64,000 bases of DNA from Flavobacterium nitratireducens (GTDB lineage Bacteria > Bacteroidota > Bacteroidia > Flavobacteriales > Flavobacteriaceae), in contig NZ_CP121111.1 of NCBI RefSeq assembly GCF_029625335.1, positions 806,001 through 870,000 on the forward strand, written 5' to 3'. Of this stretch, positions 1-8,109 are shown in pieces (within the stretch, counting starts at the first letter, position 1; the number at the start of each line of letters is the position of its first letter). Below the pieces are notes generated by a model, which worked only from the letters and a program-made list of their open reading frames with translations, did no database searches and was not told where the DNA came from. The translations under genes were made by a program, and so were the position numbers.

Positions 1-2
1 AT

Positions 3-272
3 TCTTTTTTGATGCTGCCTCCGGAAGCCAATAAGGATATCAATGATTTTCTTGAGGATATGTTCCGAATGTCGTTCATATCATACATGAATGGAGTTGT
101 CGAAAACAATAATGAAGCGGTGGTAAGAGCTGCGATAGATAAGTTTATCGATAAATATGAATTATTGGAGTTTGGGTTTTGTAATGATACACTACGACAA
201 TTGTATTACCGCGAAAAAAAAAGGGTAAAATACTGGAACGATTCCAAACCAAACAATCCAACAACATTTTGA
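3..272 (+). CDS. Prophage protein of unknown function, possibly cut by the left edge
   Basis: The frame is open to the left edge, so the gene may start outside the window; the first ATG is at 12, which would give an 86-residue protein. I do not recognise it. It is mostly helical and charged with a basic C-terminus and shows no signal peptide or membrane segment. It is followed by a strong terminator and then the first phage promoter, so it is the last gene of an upstream prophage transcription unit. Confidence 0.5.
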   Translation, partial: SFLMLPPEANKDINDFLEDMFRMSFISYMNGVVENNNEAVVRAAIDKFIDKYELLEFGFCNDTLRQLYYREKKRVKYWNDSKPNNPTTF

Positions 273-284
273 AATTTCAACAAT

Positions 285-311
285 AAGCCTTGCAGATGCA
301 GGGCTTTTTTT
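285..311 (+). terminator. Rho-independent terminator
   Basis: A 9-bp stem (AAGCCTTGC / GCAGGGCTT, one G-T pair) with a 4-base loop is followed by seven T. It closes the unit ending at 272. The same stem type occurs at 5941, also directly before a phage promoter. Confidence 0.85.
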
Positions 312-348
312 ATGTCACAGCAAAAAAGTAAGAGCCAAACTACTTTTA
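311..348 (+). promoter_or_regulatory. Putative phage promoter 1 (TATGTCACA type)
   Basis: TATGTCACA at 311-319 starts in the T-run of the preceding terminator. Exactly 30 bases after its first base lies TACTTTTA, a close match to the Bacteroidota -7 element TAnnTTTG. The next start codon (368) is 20 bases downstream. The two-box arrangement recurs at 1964, 5967, 13830 and 21507. That it is a phage-specific promoter is my inference. Confidence 0.65.
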
Positions 349-367
349 CAGTAAACCTACACGCTCT

Positions 368-682
368 ATGAAGATACTTGACTTTTTACGAGAAATCCCG
401 AAGCTGTTTGACTGGTATTTTAAACTGCCCCAACTCAAACGTATTTCACTCAATTATATCGTTCTCATCGCCTTACTAATTACGCTATCCTACTACAATG
501 ACAAGCAACATCGAGATAATTATGCTGTGCTTTCTAGCCGAATTGATAGTGTTAATGATTCTCGCGCCAAAGAACAGGAAAAATATACTGCGAAATTGGA
601 ATATTATACGGATAAGTTTAATCATCTCTTGGAAATGCTTTTGCAAAAAAAAGAACAAGACAAAATAAATCAGAAATTATGA
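368..682 (+). CDS. Membrane-anchored coiled-coil protein of the lysis cassette (i-spanin-like or holin-like)
   Basis: This 104-residue protein has a short basic N-terminus, one transmembrane segment (about residues 28-44, rich in I, V and L) and then a charged heptad-like helix to the end. A single N-terminal anchor plus a periplasmic coiled coil is the layout of inner-membrane spanin subunits; with only one segment, a class III holin is also possible. It is the first gene after promoter 1 and overlaps the next gene by 4 bases (ATGA), then come the amidase and a lipoprotein. Assignment to lysis rests on layout and neighbours, not on recognised homology. Confidence 0.55.
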   Translation: MKILDFLREIPKLFDWYFKLPQLKRISLNYIVLIALLITLSYYNDKQHRDNYAVLSSRIDSVNDSRAKEQEKYTAKLEYYTDKFNHLLEMLLQKKEQDKINQKL

Positions 683-888
683 AAACACTTTTTTCTACAA
701 TAGCACTGGTAGCCTTTAGTGCCTTGATGCTTTCGCCTGCCCTGCCTGCTGATTATCCGCCGAAGAAGGTAATTGAACAGCGTAAGGAAATTGTATGCAA
801 GGAGCGAAAACTGAATAATCTAATTACTGTAATTGAATCCGAACTGGATACAATTTCAGAACATAAAACCAATACTTATGGCAAATAG
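679..888 (+). CDS. Small exported protein of the lysis cassette
   Basis: A 69-residue protein starting at the ATGA overlap with the preceding gene. Residues 1-24 look like a Sec signal peptide (basic start, hydrophobic core, likely cleavage after LPA near 23). The mature part is a short charged helix with one Cys. It overlaps the amidase start by 11 bases, so translation is probably coupled. I know no family for it; an accessory lysis factor or small spanin component is a guess from context. Confidence 0.5.
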   Translation: MKTLFSTIALVAFSALMLSPALPADYPPKKVIEQRKEIVCKERKLNNLITVIESELDTISEHKTNTYGK

Positions 889-1408
889 AGCTAAGAATAT
901 CAGATACATTGTGGTGCATTGTCAGGCAGGACACGGAACGCTAAAAAGCATGCAGGATTTTTGGAAAACATCTTTAGGATGGAAATCTCCAGGATATGCC
1001 ACGTGGATAGATTATGATGGTACACGCCATAGGCTTGCGGATTATAATGCGGTTACTAATGGTGTTGCAGGATTTAATAGTCAATGTTTGCATATGAGTT
1101 ATCGTGGTGGTGTGTTACAGGAAAATGTAAAGGTTGCAGCCGATACCAGAACTCAGGCACAAAAGAATGCTATTCTTTTAGAAATCATCGATATGATGCA
1201 CTGGTTGCATGAGAATGGAAACGATTTGCAAAACGTGATGATCTTGGGTCATTATCAGTTTTCGGATGATAAGAACAAAAATGGTGCAATTGAACCTTGG
1301 GAACGTATTAAATCCTGTCCGTCTTTTGATGCGTATGAGGAATATGCTTTCCTGATGGAAAAGGAAAATGTGTTGTATCACAAATTGAAGTTACCTAAAA
1401 ACAGATAA
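878..1408 (+). CDS. Endolysin: T7-lysozyme-type N-acetylmuramoyl-L-alanine amidase
   Basis: A zinc amidase that should cleave the bond between N-acetylmuramic acid and the stem peptide at the end of infection. Three zinc ligands of the Amidase_2/PGRP fold are visible: the His in YIVVHC near residue 14, the His in ILGHYQF, and the Cys in KSCPSFDAY (T7 lysozyme also uses His, His, Cys). I chose ATG 878 over an upstream in-frame start at 833 because the domain begins at once (NIRYIVVH) and the upstream part is coding in the overlapping frame. It has no signal peptide, so it would need a holin. At 176 residues it is one catalytic domain. Confidence 0.85.
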   Translation: MANRAKNIRYIVVHCQAGHGTLKSMQDFWKTSLGWKSPGYATWIDYDGTRHRLADYNAVTNGVAGFNSQCLHMSYRGGVLQENVKVAADTRTQAQKNAILLEIIDMMHWLHENGNDLQNVMILGHYQFSDDKNKNGAIEPWERIKSCPSFDAYEEYAFLMEKENVLYHKLKLPKNR

Positions 1409-1409
1409 G

Positions 1410-1993
1410 ATGAAAAGAGTATTCTTTGATTATGTGTTCAAACTGTTTTTGGTTTGGCTATTGCTTTCTTGTTTTGGATGTGCTTCAAAAAAAAGAATAG
1501 TTCTAGTGAAATAGAACTACATACCAATACGGAGCTTCAAACAAGTGAAGGTGGTGCTACAATTGGTACCAATACCAATGTAGTAACTGAGATTAAAAAA
1601 AGTGTCAGTTCCAGTGGTTCTACAATTGAAAGAAATTATAAACCTGTTGATCCTACCAAGCCATCGAGCGTGACCACTCCGGATGGGAAAAAATATGTTT
1701 TGGATAATGCCGAAATCAATGAGAAGGAAACGACTCATACAAAAAATGAAAGTTCCTCTGAAAATACAGTGGATACTTCATCCAGTTCGGCTAACTATTG
1801 GGGAAAGGATTCATCCTTTATCAAATTGGAAGATATCCATTCGCAAAGCAATAACACAATGAACAGATCAGGTTTTAATTTTTGGTCTTGGTTATGGGTA
1901 TTAGCCCTTATAATTATTGTGATAATTCTAAACTACTTAAACAATCGCTTTAAGTGGGTTTCTTATGTCACAAGCTTTTTCGTTATTAAGTAA
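1410..1993 (+). CDS. Phage lipoprotein with C-terminal membrane segment, frameshifted in an A8 run
   Basis: From ATG 1410 the product begins with a hydrophobic signal and a lipobox (LLSC, Cys about residue 21), then hits a premature stop. The same protein continues in the neighbouring frame (Lys-rich, then Ser/Thr/Asn-rich, with a transmembrane helix about 30 residues from the end) to 1993. The frames meet at eight A, 1487-1494; nine would restore one reading frame of about 194 residues. Position right after the amidase and the lipoprotein signal suggest an outer-membrane spanin-like role, although a C-terminal anchor is unusual for that. Function is inference; the frame break is seen directly. 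Confidence 0.55.
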
Positions 1994-2001
1994 CATCTTC
2001 G
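1964..2001 (+). promoter_or_regulatory. Putative phage promoter 2, inside the end of the lipoprotein gene
   Basis: A perfect TATGTCACA at 1964-1972 is followed at offset 30 by CATCTTCG (1994-2001), a weaker -7 box. It lies 16 bases before the protease start at 2017. Box and spacing match the other four copies, although the first box is within coding sequence. Confidence 0.5.
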
Positions 2002-2016
2002 TAAAAAATATAAGCA

Positions 2017-2889
2017 ATGAAAGTAAATCCTTTATTAATGGACTTGGTTCGCGGAGAATGGCTGATGTCATTTGAGGGCTTAACCGCTTATGCTCCTATT
2101 GCACATAAAATAATTACTGGACAGGAATTAGACTTTTCACAGAATACGAAAAGTTTAGTTACGATTCTAGATTTAAATAATAAAGCAATAAAACCTAATC
2201 AGGATGGAATGATTGAAATTCCAAAAGGTTCGGTGGCAATTATTGATATGGTAGGTCCTATTATGAAATATGGAGACTGGTGTACTTATGGCGCGGATGA
2301 AATTGTAAATGCTTTGCGAATGGCTGATGCTAATCCTAATATCATTGGGATTGTGTTAAATGTAGATGGACCAGGAGGAGCGGTTTCGGCAATAGGTCCT
2401 TTTATCGAATTTGGAAAAACAAAAACAAAGCCTGTAGTGGCATTGATAGATCAATGTTGCTCTTTGCATTATTGGTCTGTGTGTGCGGTAGCTGATTATA
2501 TTATGGCTGATAATAATGTTTCGGCTTCGATAGGTTCTGTAGGTGTAATGACATCATTTGCCGATAACAGAAAATATTTAGAAAACTTAGGCTATGTCTT
2601 CCATGAAATCTATCCAAAGGAAAGCCAACACAAAAACGAAGCTTTTGCAATGGCTTTGAAGGGAGAATATGATTTGATAAAAGAAGAGCATCTATCACCT
2701 ATTGCTATCAAGTTTCAAGGAGCTGTAAAAGCAGCCAGACCCAACCTGCAAGAAGCTACCGGAGTATTAACAGGGAAAACATTTCCTGCTGATAAAGCCG
2801 TGGAATATGGGATGATAGATTCCATTGGTAGCCTTGACCAAGCCATGCAAAGGCTTCATGTAATGAGTGAATTAAACCACTATAAGTAA
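2017..2889 (+). CDS. S49-family (SppA/ClpP-fold) phage prohead protease
   Basis: A 290-residue serine peptidase expected to process scaffold or capsid precursor during head maturation. Visible family marks are the crotonase-like core (SVAIIDMVGPI), the oxyanion-hole glycines (DGPGGAVSAI), the nucleophile region CSLHYWSV (Ser within the motif usually read as SGGY or SAAY), and ASIGSVGVM. It has no signal peptide, unlike cellular SppA, and sits directly before the capsid gene, as in many tailed phages that use an S49 protease in place of the U35 type. The region just before the nucleophile is Cys-rich (DQCC), which is unusual. Confidence 0.8.
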   Translation: MKVNPLLMDLVRGEWLMSFEGLTAYAPIAHKIITGQELDFSQNTKSLVTILDLNNKAIKPNQDGMIEIPKGSVAIIDMVGPIMKYGDWCTYGADEIVNALRMADANPNIIGIVLNVDGPGGAVSAIGPFIEFGKTKTKPVVALIDQCCSLHYWSVCAVADYIMADNNVSASIGSVGVMTSFADNRKYLENLGYVFHEIYPKESQHKNEAFAMALKGEYDLIKEEHLSPIAIKFQGAVKAARPNLQEATGVLTGKTFPADKAVEYGMIDSIGSLDQAMQRLHVMSELNHYK

Positions 2890-2921
2890 ATTAATTAATA
2901 AACCTTTTAAATCTGACATCT

Positions 2922-3527
2922 ATGAAATGGAAATTTATGGCTAGAACAGTTGCTTTTATTACAGCATTGTTAGGCGAAAAAGAACTTCCGATTGATGGCG
3001 AAAAAAAAGCCCTTAATCTGAGTGCCGAGCAGTATCAAAAAATTGAAGCTGCTCTCGGTAAAAAAATGGCTGATGAAGCCATAAATGGTATTGACCAAGA
3101 AATCAAAAACATGGCAACTAACAATCTTGAACTGAAAGCTATTCAGGATGAGATTGACGCCTTAGTTGCCGAAACGAACCTTTCTCCGGAAGAAATTGAG
3201 AAAATTGCAAAAGATAAAAAAGGAGATAAATCCATTTTAGCTACTGTTCAGAATCTTGTTGCAAAACAAAAAGAGCAATCGGAAATGATTGCCAAATTAA
3301 TTCAACAACCTGAAGGAGATAATCCTTTGGCAATAATTAAAGGAGGATCTATGCAAAAAGTAACACATTCGGCTACACACTTATTTGGTTCTGCAAGTGC
3401 TATTGATGCCTTTGACGGACGTAACTGGAACAGAAGAGCGGCAGGTTTAGCGACATCGGCTACTGACTTTACCAGTCAGCCAAATATTGATAAACTGAAT
3501 AACGATATGGATTTGTATTCTCCGTGA
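2922..3527 (+). CDS. Major capsid protein, N-terminal piece (frameshifted)
   Basis: This frame encodes an N-terminal region of about 130 residues rich in Lys/Glu helices (a probable scaffold-like delta domain that the S49 protease could remove), then the start of the mature capsid (NWNRRAAG...). It stops at 3525-3527, while the sequence continues one frame over as LRENPEVIKSLQRD and on into the next entry. One extra base near 3515-3522 would explain the break. A second in-frame ATG lies at 2937. The role is inferred from position after the protease and from the size of the joined protein (about 713 residues). Confidence 0.6.
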   Translation: MKWKFMARTVAFITALLGEKELPIDGEKKALNLSAEQYQKIEAALGKKMADEAINGIDQEIKNMATNNLELKAIQDEIDALVAETNLSPEEIEKIAKDKKGDKSILATVQNLVAKQKEQSEMIAKLIQQPEGDNPLAIIKGGSMQKVTHSATHLFGSASAIDAFDGRNWNRRAAGLATSATDFTSQPNIDKLNNDMDLYSP

Positions 3528-5064
3528 GAATCCGGAAGTAATCAAATCATTGCAGCGTGATACTTTTGGTTTACCTACTTTCTGGCCTAAACGTACTAAA
3601 GTAGATGATAAGGTTTCTGACGGAAACATTGCAACTGCTGAAATTACGCAAGGTCGTAAATTGCCATGGTTGCCTAAAAACAAACAAACGATTCAGGCTG
3701 AAGAAGGACAAATTTTCCCGGTACAAATTGATATCGAGTACGTAGGTTACTATTTGCAAAAAATTGAAGCTTCATGGTTGAATATGATGAATAAAGAAGG
3801 TTCTAAACCTTATAAAGATTCATTTGTAAAATTCCTTGTTTCTGAAATTGACAAAAAAGCTAGAGTTGAAGATCGTGTGGCTACAATCAAAGGGGTGTAT
3901 GTAAAAACTCCGGATGATGCTACTGTAGGCGGAAAATCAATCAACCGTCAAAATGGTTTATTGTATTTAGCACAGCAAGCGCGTGATGTGACTAAAAAAT
4001 ACCGTGCGTTTGACCTAGGTATGCCAACAGAAACGAATATCGTTGACTATGTAGATAACATGATTAAATCATTGCCTCAAGACGTAAGAGAACAGCAAGG
4101 ATTAGTCTTATACTTATCTGATCAATGGTTAAGAGCTTACAAACGCAGATATGAAACATTGTTTGGTTTACATCAAGATTACAAAGGATATCCTGAAACT
4201 CCAAAAGATTACCCTAATGTGAAATTTGAGCGTTTGATTGATATGGCGGGTTCTGATTTTATGTTTATCACTTTTGATGATAATATTGAAATCCTTGAAA
4301 ATGTTCCGGCTGAAAAATCAATGTACCACTTTGAGTACTTGTTAAGAAAAATCTATATCTGGGCTGATTACAAAATGGGTGTTCGTTTCATCCATATTGG
4401 TAACACAGTTAAAGAAGGAGATCCATTAGAATTTGCAGTACAAACTTTATGGTCAAATACGGCTCCTGTATTCCCTAAAGATTTCTATGTACCGGTAAAT
4501 GATGACGAAACAGGAATTGTAAACGTGGCTTACAAAAATCTTTATGTAACTAAAGGTTGGGCTACTGACATTACTGAGTTTAAAGGAACTACTCCCGGTG
4601 CCGTAATTAAAATTAAAGGGGATACTTCGTTATTAGCGACTAAAAACGTAGTGAATAATGCCAAAATTGCATTGACTGATAATAATAAATTTGACCTGAA
4701 ATCAGGAGGTACTTTGACATTATTTGTCAAATCAGACGGAACTGTTAAGGAATTAAGCAGAACTACTGCCCCTGAAACTGTTGCTGCTGCTGAAGTAGAT
4801 TTTACAACAGCTAGTATAGATGCTAATGCAGGTGATACGTTTAACTACACTGGTGCCGGAGCTACTACTTTAACTAATATCCTTAACGGTGTAGAAGGTA
4901 AAACTATTACCATCAATAGAGAAAGCGGTGCATTAACAATTGCTAGTGTTACTGGAGTGATTTCTGTTGCTTCTACTGCGGTATTGGATGCAGAAGGAGA
5001 TACTATCCAATTAACAAAAGTTGACGGTGTTTGGATGGAAACAAGCAGATCAATTACTGCCTAA
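3528..5064 (+). CDS. Major capsid protein, main C-terminal piece (frameshifted)
   Basis: This continues the preceding entry in the +1 frame; no good start codon fits the frame boundary (the first candidate, at 3550, falls inside the conserved text). It forms the bulk of a capsid-like protein, followed after about residue 340 of this piece by a Thr/Ala/Gly-rich beta region with short repeats such as ANAGDTFNYTG, which looks like a surface decoration domain. Codon use is even and GC slightly above neighbours, as expected for a highly expressed structural gene. Identification rests on gene order (protease, capsid, next structural gene) and size. Confidence 0.65.
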
Positions 5065-5098
5065 TAAAATAATTTTTTAATTCTTAAAAAGTACGACA

Positions 5099-5917
5099 AT
5101 GACTTATATAAGACACAATGTAGTGAAGCCTCTGGGGAAATCCCCAGGAGCTGCTGCACCAAAAGACCCTAATGTTACAATAGTAGCTGTAGATGATATT
5201 TTAACTTTTCCTGTAACTGATGGAAAAGGAGTAAACTATGTAGGTAATTTTGTGATGAAAGCTGGAGCGAGAATGTACACTGTGTATATGACTCCATCAA
5301 AAATAAAAGCCGGATACGAATCTGACGGAGATGAGGATTCTATTACTTTCAAACAAAGATTTGAAGGAGAGCATCCTGGTCACGAATTGGAAATTGCCGA
5401 GTTTGTACAAAACTGGACTGGTGTAAATGTTATTATAATTTATGGTTCTTGTTCTGATAATTTCAGAAAAGTGATAGGTACCAAGTGTGCTCCGGTACAA
5501 TTGAAACCATCATTAACTGACGATAATGATTCCAGAAAACATATGCTTGTTTTTGAACAATTTGCTAAATCAGGATATGTAATTGGACACTATACAGGTG
5601 CTTTGGTTTTTGCTGATCCTTTTGCAGTTGTTTCTGCTTCAGCTATAGCAGTAAATTCAACAAATGGTTATATTTATCAACTTCCTGCTGAAGTTGCTGC
5701 TATTGAGTTTTCAGAAATTACTTTGAATCATGGTGATGTTATTACTCTTATTGGAGGTGGTGGTGATACTCCGGCAACTTTGTCTCCAGGCGTTGAGAAT
5801 AAAGATGCAATTTTAAAAGGCTTCTCTGTTTGGATTGCTCTTGAAGGGGCTACTTTAACATTAGAAGTGTTTAAAGCCGGATCGCTTACTTTCTTAATTG
5901 AGAAATCAAGAGGATAG
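5099..5917 (+). CDS. Phage structural protein downstream of the capsid
   Basis: A 272-residue soluble protein without signal peptide or membrane segment. Most of it looks beta-rich (alternating V/I/T stretches) with a Gly-rich turn (GGGGDTP) near residue 220 and a C-terminal beta hairpin. It is in the capsid unit with 34 bases between genes, and a terminator follows. Candidates are a head decoration protein, a minor capsid protein or a tail tube protein. I cannot tell these apart from sequence alone. Confidence 0.5.
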   Translation: MTYIRHNVVKPLGKSPGAAAPKDPNVTIVAVDDILTFPVTDGKGVNYVGNFVMKAGARMYTVYMTPSKIKAGYESDGDEDSITFKQRFEGEHPGHELEIAEFVQNWTGVNVIIIYGSCSDNFRKVIGTKCAPVQLKPSLTDDNDSRKHMLVFEQFAKSGYVIGHYTGALVFADPFAVVSASAIAVNSTNGYIYQLPAEVAAIEFSEITLNHGDVITLIGGGGDTPATLSPGVENKDAILKGFSVWIALEGATLTLEVFKAGSLTFLIEKSRG

Positions 5918-5940
5918 TATTTGAAAAAACAGCTATTAAA

Positions 5941-5967
5941 AAGCCTTGCAAATGCAAGGCTTTTTTT
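5941..5967 (+). terminator. Rho-independent terminator closing the capsid unit
   Basis: A perfect 9-bp stem (AAGCCTTGC / GCAAGGCTT, loop AAAT) followed by a T-run. Nearly the same hairpin as at 285, and again a TATGTCACA box starts in its T-run. Confidence 0.9.
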
Positions 5968-6004
5968 ATGTCACACGGTTTTAGGGAGGTAATTACCAAC
6001 TTTA
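5967..6004 (+). promoter_or_regulatory. Putative phage promoter 3 (TATGTCACA type)
   Basis: TATGTCACA at 5967-5975 and CAACTTTA at 5997-6004, again offset by 30 bases. It precedes the gene starting at 6039 by 35 bases. Confidence 0.65.
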
Positions 6005-6038
6005 CCATCATATCAAAATTAACATAAAGAGATATACC

Positions 6039-6905
6039 ATGAGACAAGATGTTGTAGAGTTCTTCCAGAACTTACCTATTGAAAAATCGGAACAGTTTAA
6101 TAAAGCGTTTGAACTCTACCGAAAATCCCCAAATAAGAATGTGGGCGTAGAACGCTCGATGAATATTCAGGGATATTCGGAGCGCACGCTTGAAAATCTT
6201 TTGTATGACTTGCAAAAAATGCATGGCATTAGTGATGTGGAGAAAGTGAAAGTAATCAGTATTCAGAAAGCAGAGAGCAGTTCTAATACTGATAATGATG
6301 ATTTGGAAAATGAGAAAGCAATTGAAGGAATTGAAAGTGAAATACCTGATGATTCTGATCTAGGTGAAATCATTGTAAATGGTGCTGAAGTTGTGACTGA
6401 TGCTTCATTACCATTGCGTGAGGAATTCTTATTCTTGAATAATCCTGATTGTCCGAATGAGTTGAAAATTTTGGTTGCGGATAAAATGACTGCTTGGAAA
6501 GTGTACACTGAAAACCATGATAAGCTGTTGAAAATTGAAGCGGGAGAATTGGAAGTATCAAAAGAAGAGCAGACAGAAATTGCGAGATTAGCTGCAGAAG
6601 CTTTTGAGGAAAACCAAAAGATTTACAATGAATTGAACGCTTATAAGGAAACTGGAAAGCTTTTAGGTGTTCATCCTCTTTTCAAAACATTGCAAATGCA
6701 ACGTGAAGTTGAGGAAATGGATCAGGCGGCATTAATTGCTTATAAAAATTCGAGTGCAAAATATTTTTCTACAAATAAGAAAGATTTAGCAAAAGCAGAA
6801 GCTAACAAAGACGAAGAGAAAATCGCTGAGATTACTACTCGTGTTGCGGACCGCGAACAAAAGCTTGCTATGGTTAATAAGAAATTAGGCGTGCCTGCTA
6901 AATAG
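6039..6905 (+). CDS. Phage protein of unknown function, coiled-coil rich
   Basis: A 288-residue acidic protein, first in the unit after promoter 3. The N-terminal 70 residues are basic and helical (RQDVVEFFQNLPIEKSEQF...), then comes an acidic low-complexity linker (NTDNDDLENE...), then long charged helices with heptad character to the end (EIARLAAEAFEENQ...; DREQKLAMVNKKL). The layout would suit a scaffold, a connector or a DNA-packaging accessory. I do not recognise a family. The stop is 1 base before the ATG of the next gene, so both are probably co-translated. Confidence 0.55.
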   Translation: MRQDVVEFFQNLPIEKSEQFNKAFELYRKSPNKNVGVERSMNIQGYSERTLENLLYDLQKMHGISDVEKVKVISIQKAESSSNTDNDDLENEKAIEGIESEIPDDSDLGEIIVNGAEVVTDASLPLREEFLFLNNPDCPNELKILVADKMTAWKVYTENHDKLLKIEAGELEVSKEEQTEIARLAAEAFEENQKIYNELNAYKETGKLLGVHPLFKTLQMQREVEEMDQAALIAYKNSSAKYFSTNKKDLAKAEANKDEEKIAEITTRVADREQKLAMVNKKLGVPAK

Positions 6906-6906
6906 T

Positions 6907-7518
6907 ATGGGATTGTTTGATTACAAGGATTTGACCCAACCCCTGCCCCCTCCTGAGGAGGGAAATACTGGGAGTGATAAAAAGGATTCTTTGTATGTTT
7001 CTAAATACCTGGTAAAACATTTTCAAAAAGTGAGTTCGCTTGAAAGCGACTTAATGCGGGTTCCGGCTGAAGAGGAGTTTTTCTTTTTGCAAAGTGATAC
7101 TGCTTTTAATGCTTTCACCTTTATTCCATTTGTGGCGAAACATTTTCCTATCAAGGAGTTGCATGCATCTACTTACAGCATAGGAAGAAAGGTAATTGAA
7201 GCCATGATTGAACTGCATGACAAAGGTTTGATTGAGCGTATCACATTATTGGTTTCGGATAGTATGATTAAGCGAAATCCTGTGGTAATTGACAATCTTA
7301 TGGCGATGGCCACAAGCAGGCCAAATTTGACTGTGATGTATGCGTGGGTTCATGCGAAGGTTTGCCTGATGCAAACACAGGATCATTATTTTATTGTGGA
7401 AGGTTCGGGTAACTGGAGCGAAAATGCCCACTATGAGCAATACACTTTTGCAAACAGCAAAGGTTTGTATGATTTTAGAATGAAGTTGTTTACGGATAGT
7501 AAAATGAAGAAATATTAG
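6907..7518 (+). CDS. Phospholipase D-fold protein with a single HKD-like motif
   Basis: A 203-residue protein with a C-terminal motif of the PLD superfamily: HAK near residue 150, then Asp after seven residues, then GSGNWS, that is HxK-x7-D-x6-GSxN. The central Asp is three residues later than in the usual HxK-x4-D motif. Only one such motif is present, as in Nuc-type nucleases that act as dimers. About residues 60-130 (FFFLQSDTAFNAF..., ASTYSIG..., ITLLVSDS) look like the preceding alpha/beta core. The Pro-rich N-terminus (PLPPPEEGN) comes from a GC-rich palindrome in the DNA. It lies between structural and terminase genes. A nuclease or phosphotransfer role is inference; substrate unknown. 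Confidence 0.6.
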   Translation: MGLFDYKDLTQPLPPPEEGNTGSDKKDSLYVSKYLVKHFQKVSSLESDLMRVPAEEEFFFLQSDTAFNAFTFIPFVAKHFPIKELHASTYSIGRKVIEAMIELHDKGLIERITLLVSDSMIKRNPVVIDNLMAMATSRPNLTVMYAWVHAKVCLMQTQDHYFIVEGSGNWSENAHYEQYTFANSKGLYDFRMKLFTDSKMKKY

Positions 7519-7549
7519 ATTTTAGATTGCAGATTTTAGAATTCAGATT

Positions 7550-7705
7550 ATGATAAGAACAATTCCTATATCGAAAAGGCCTCTTTTTATTATAGTATCC
7601 CAATTTAATGCTGAAATTATTTTATATCAATTGGATGATTTAAGCTGTATTAATAAAGGTTCGGATATTGGAGTTTGGAAAATAAAATATAAAAATAGAC
7701 TATGA
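7550..7705 (+). CDS. Small phage protein, 51 residues
   Basis: An ATG at 7550 opens a 51-residue frame (MIRTIPISKRPLF...) ending in TGA that overlaps the next ATG by 4 bases (ATGA). I recognise no family. Support is the tight coupling with the following two small genes and the fact that it fills an otherwise empty stretch of 340 bases. The preceding 30 bases carry AT-rich heptad-like repeats (GATTTTAGATT, GCAGATTTTAG). Confidence 0.4.
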   Translation: MIRTIPISKRPLFIIVSQFNAEIILYQLDDLSCINKGSDIGVWKIKYKNRL

Positions 7706-7866
7706 TAACATCATTGATTTATTGGGTTGTAAAATTCGTTCTGGGAATTTTGGCGGTGGTTTTTGGTTTCATCATTGGGTTGGTATTGATGGGGATTTCG
7801 TTGCCTACAGGTATATATTATCAATTGGGGCGGTTTTGTTCGTTTGTAGCTAAAAAATTTAAGTGA
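7702..7866 (+). CDS. Small membrane protein, 54 residues
   Basis: This gene starts in the ATGA overlap with the preceding small gene and ends TGATG with the following one. The product has one long hydrophobic stretch, about residues 8-34, then a short aromatic, basic tail ending KKFK. Size and topology would suit a small holin or another inner-membrane phage factor. There is no homology evidence; the chain of start/stop overlaps is the main support. Confidence 0.5.
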   Translation: MITSLIYWVVKFVLGILAVVFGFIIGLVLMGISLPTGIYYQLGRFCSFVAKKFK

Positions 7867-8060
7867 TGGATTCGTTATACTTGCTTTTTGTTATTGCTGT
7901 TCTGGCGTTACTCTGTGCGATTGCCTTGGCTATTTCAGGTGTGCGTGGTGGTGGTAGAAATATTCCTAGTCCTCCAGAACATTTGAGACCGAGTAAAGAG
8001 AAGGCAGATTTAAGATTGCAGAAGCCGATGGCTCCTTTTAATATTAAAAGTAAAATGTAA
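7866..8060 (+). CDS. Small membrane protein, 64 residues
   Basis: The start is ATG 7866, overlapping the previous stop by one base; a GTG one codon earlier is less likely. An N-terminal transmembrane segment (residues 3-24, leucine and alanine rich) is followed by a Gly/Arg turn and a basic, Pro-rich cytoplasmic or periplasmic tail. Like its neighbour it may belong to membrane functions of the phage. Family unknown. Confidence 0.5.
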   Translation: MDSLYLLFVIAVLALLCAIALAISGVRGGGRNIPSPPEHLRPSKEKADLRLQKPMAPFNIKSKM

Positions 8061-8068
8061 TTTTTAGT

Positions 8069-8097
8069 GAGATTGCTTCGCTATCGCTCGCAATGAC
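8069..8097. repeat. REP-like intergenic palindrome
   Basis: A short GC-rich imperfect inverted repeat, with ATTGC at one end and GCAAT at the other around TTCGCTATCGCTC, in an AT-rich gap. Such sequences occur as scattered intergenic repeats in Flavobacteriaceae genomes. It is the only copy I noticed in the window. Confidence 0.4.
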
Positions 8098-8109
8098 CAA
8101 ACAAGCGCA

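Noticed and set aside
5128..5150. CTGGGGAAATCCCCAG hairpin in a phage structural gene
   Set aside because: It is within a normal coding frame (PLGKSPG) without a T-run. No reason to see a terminator.
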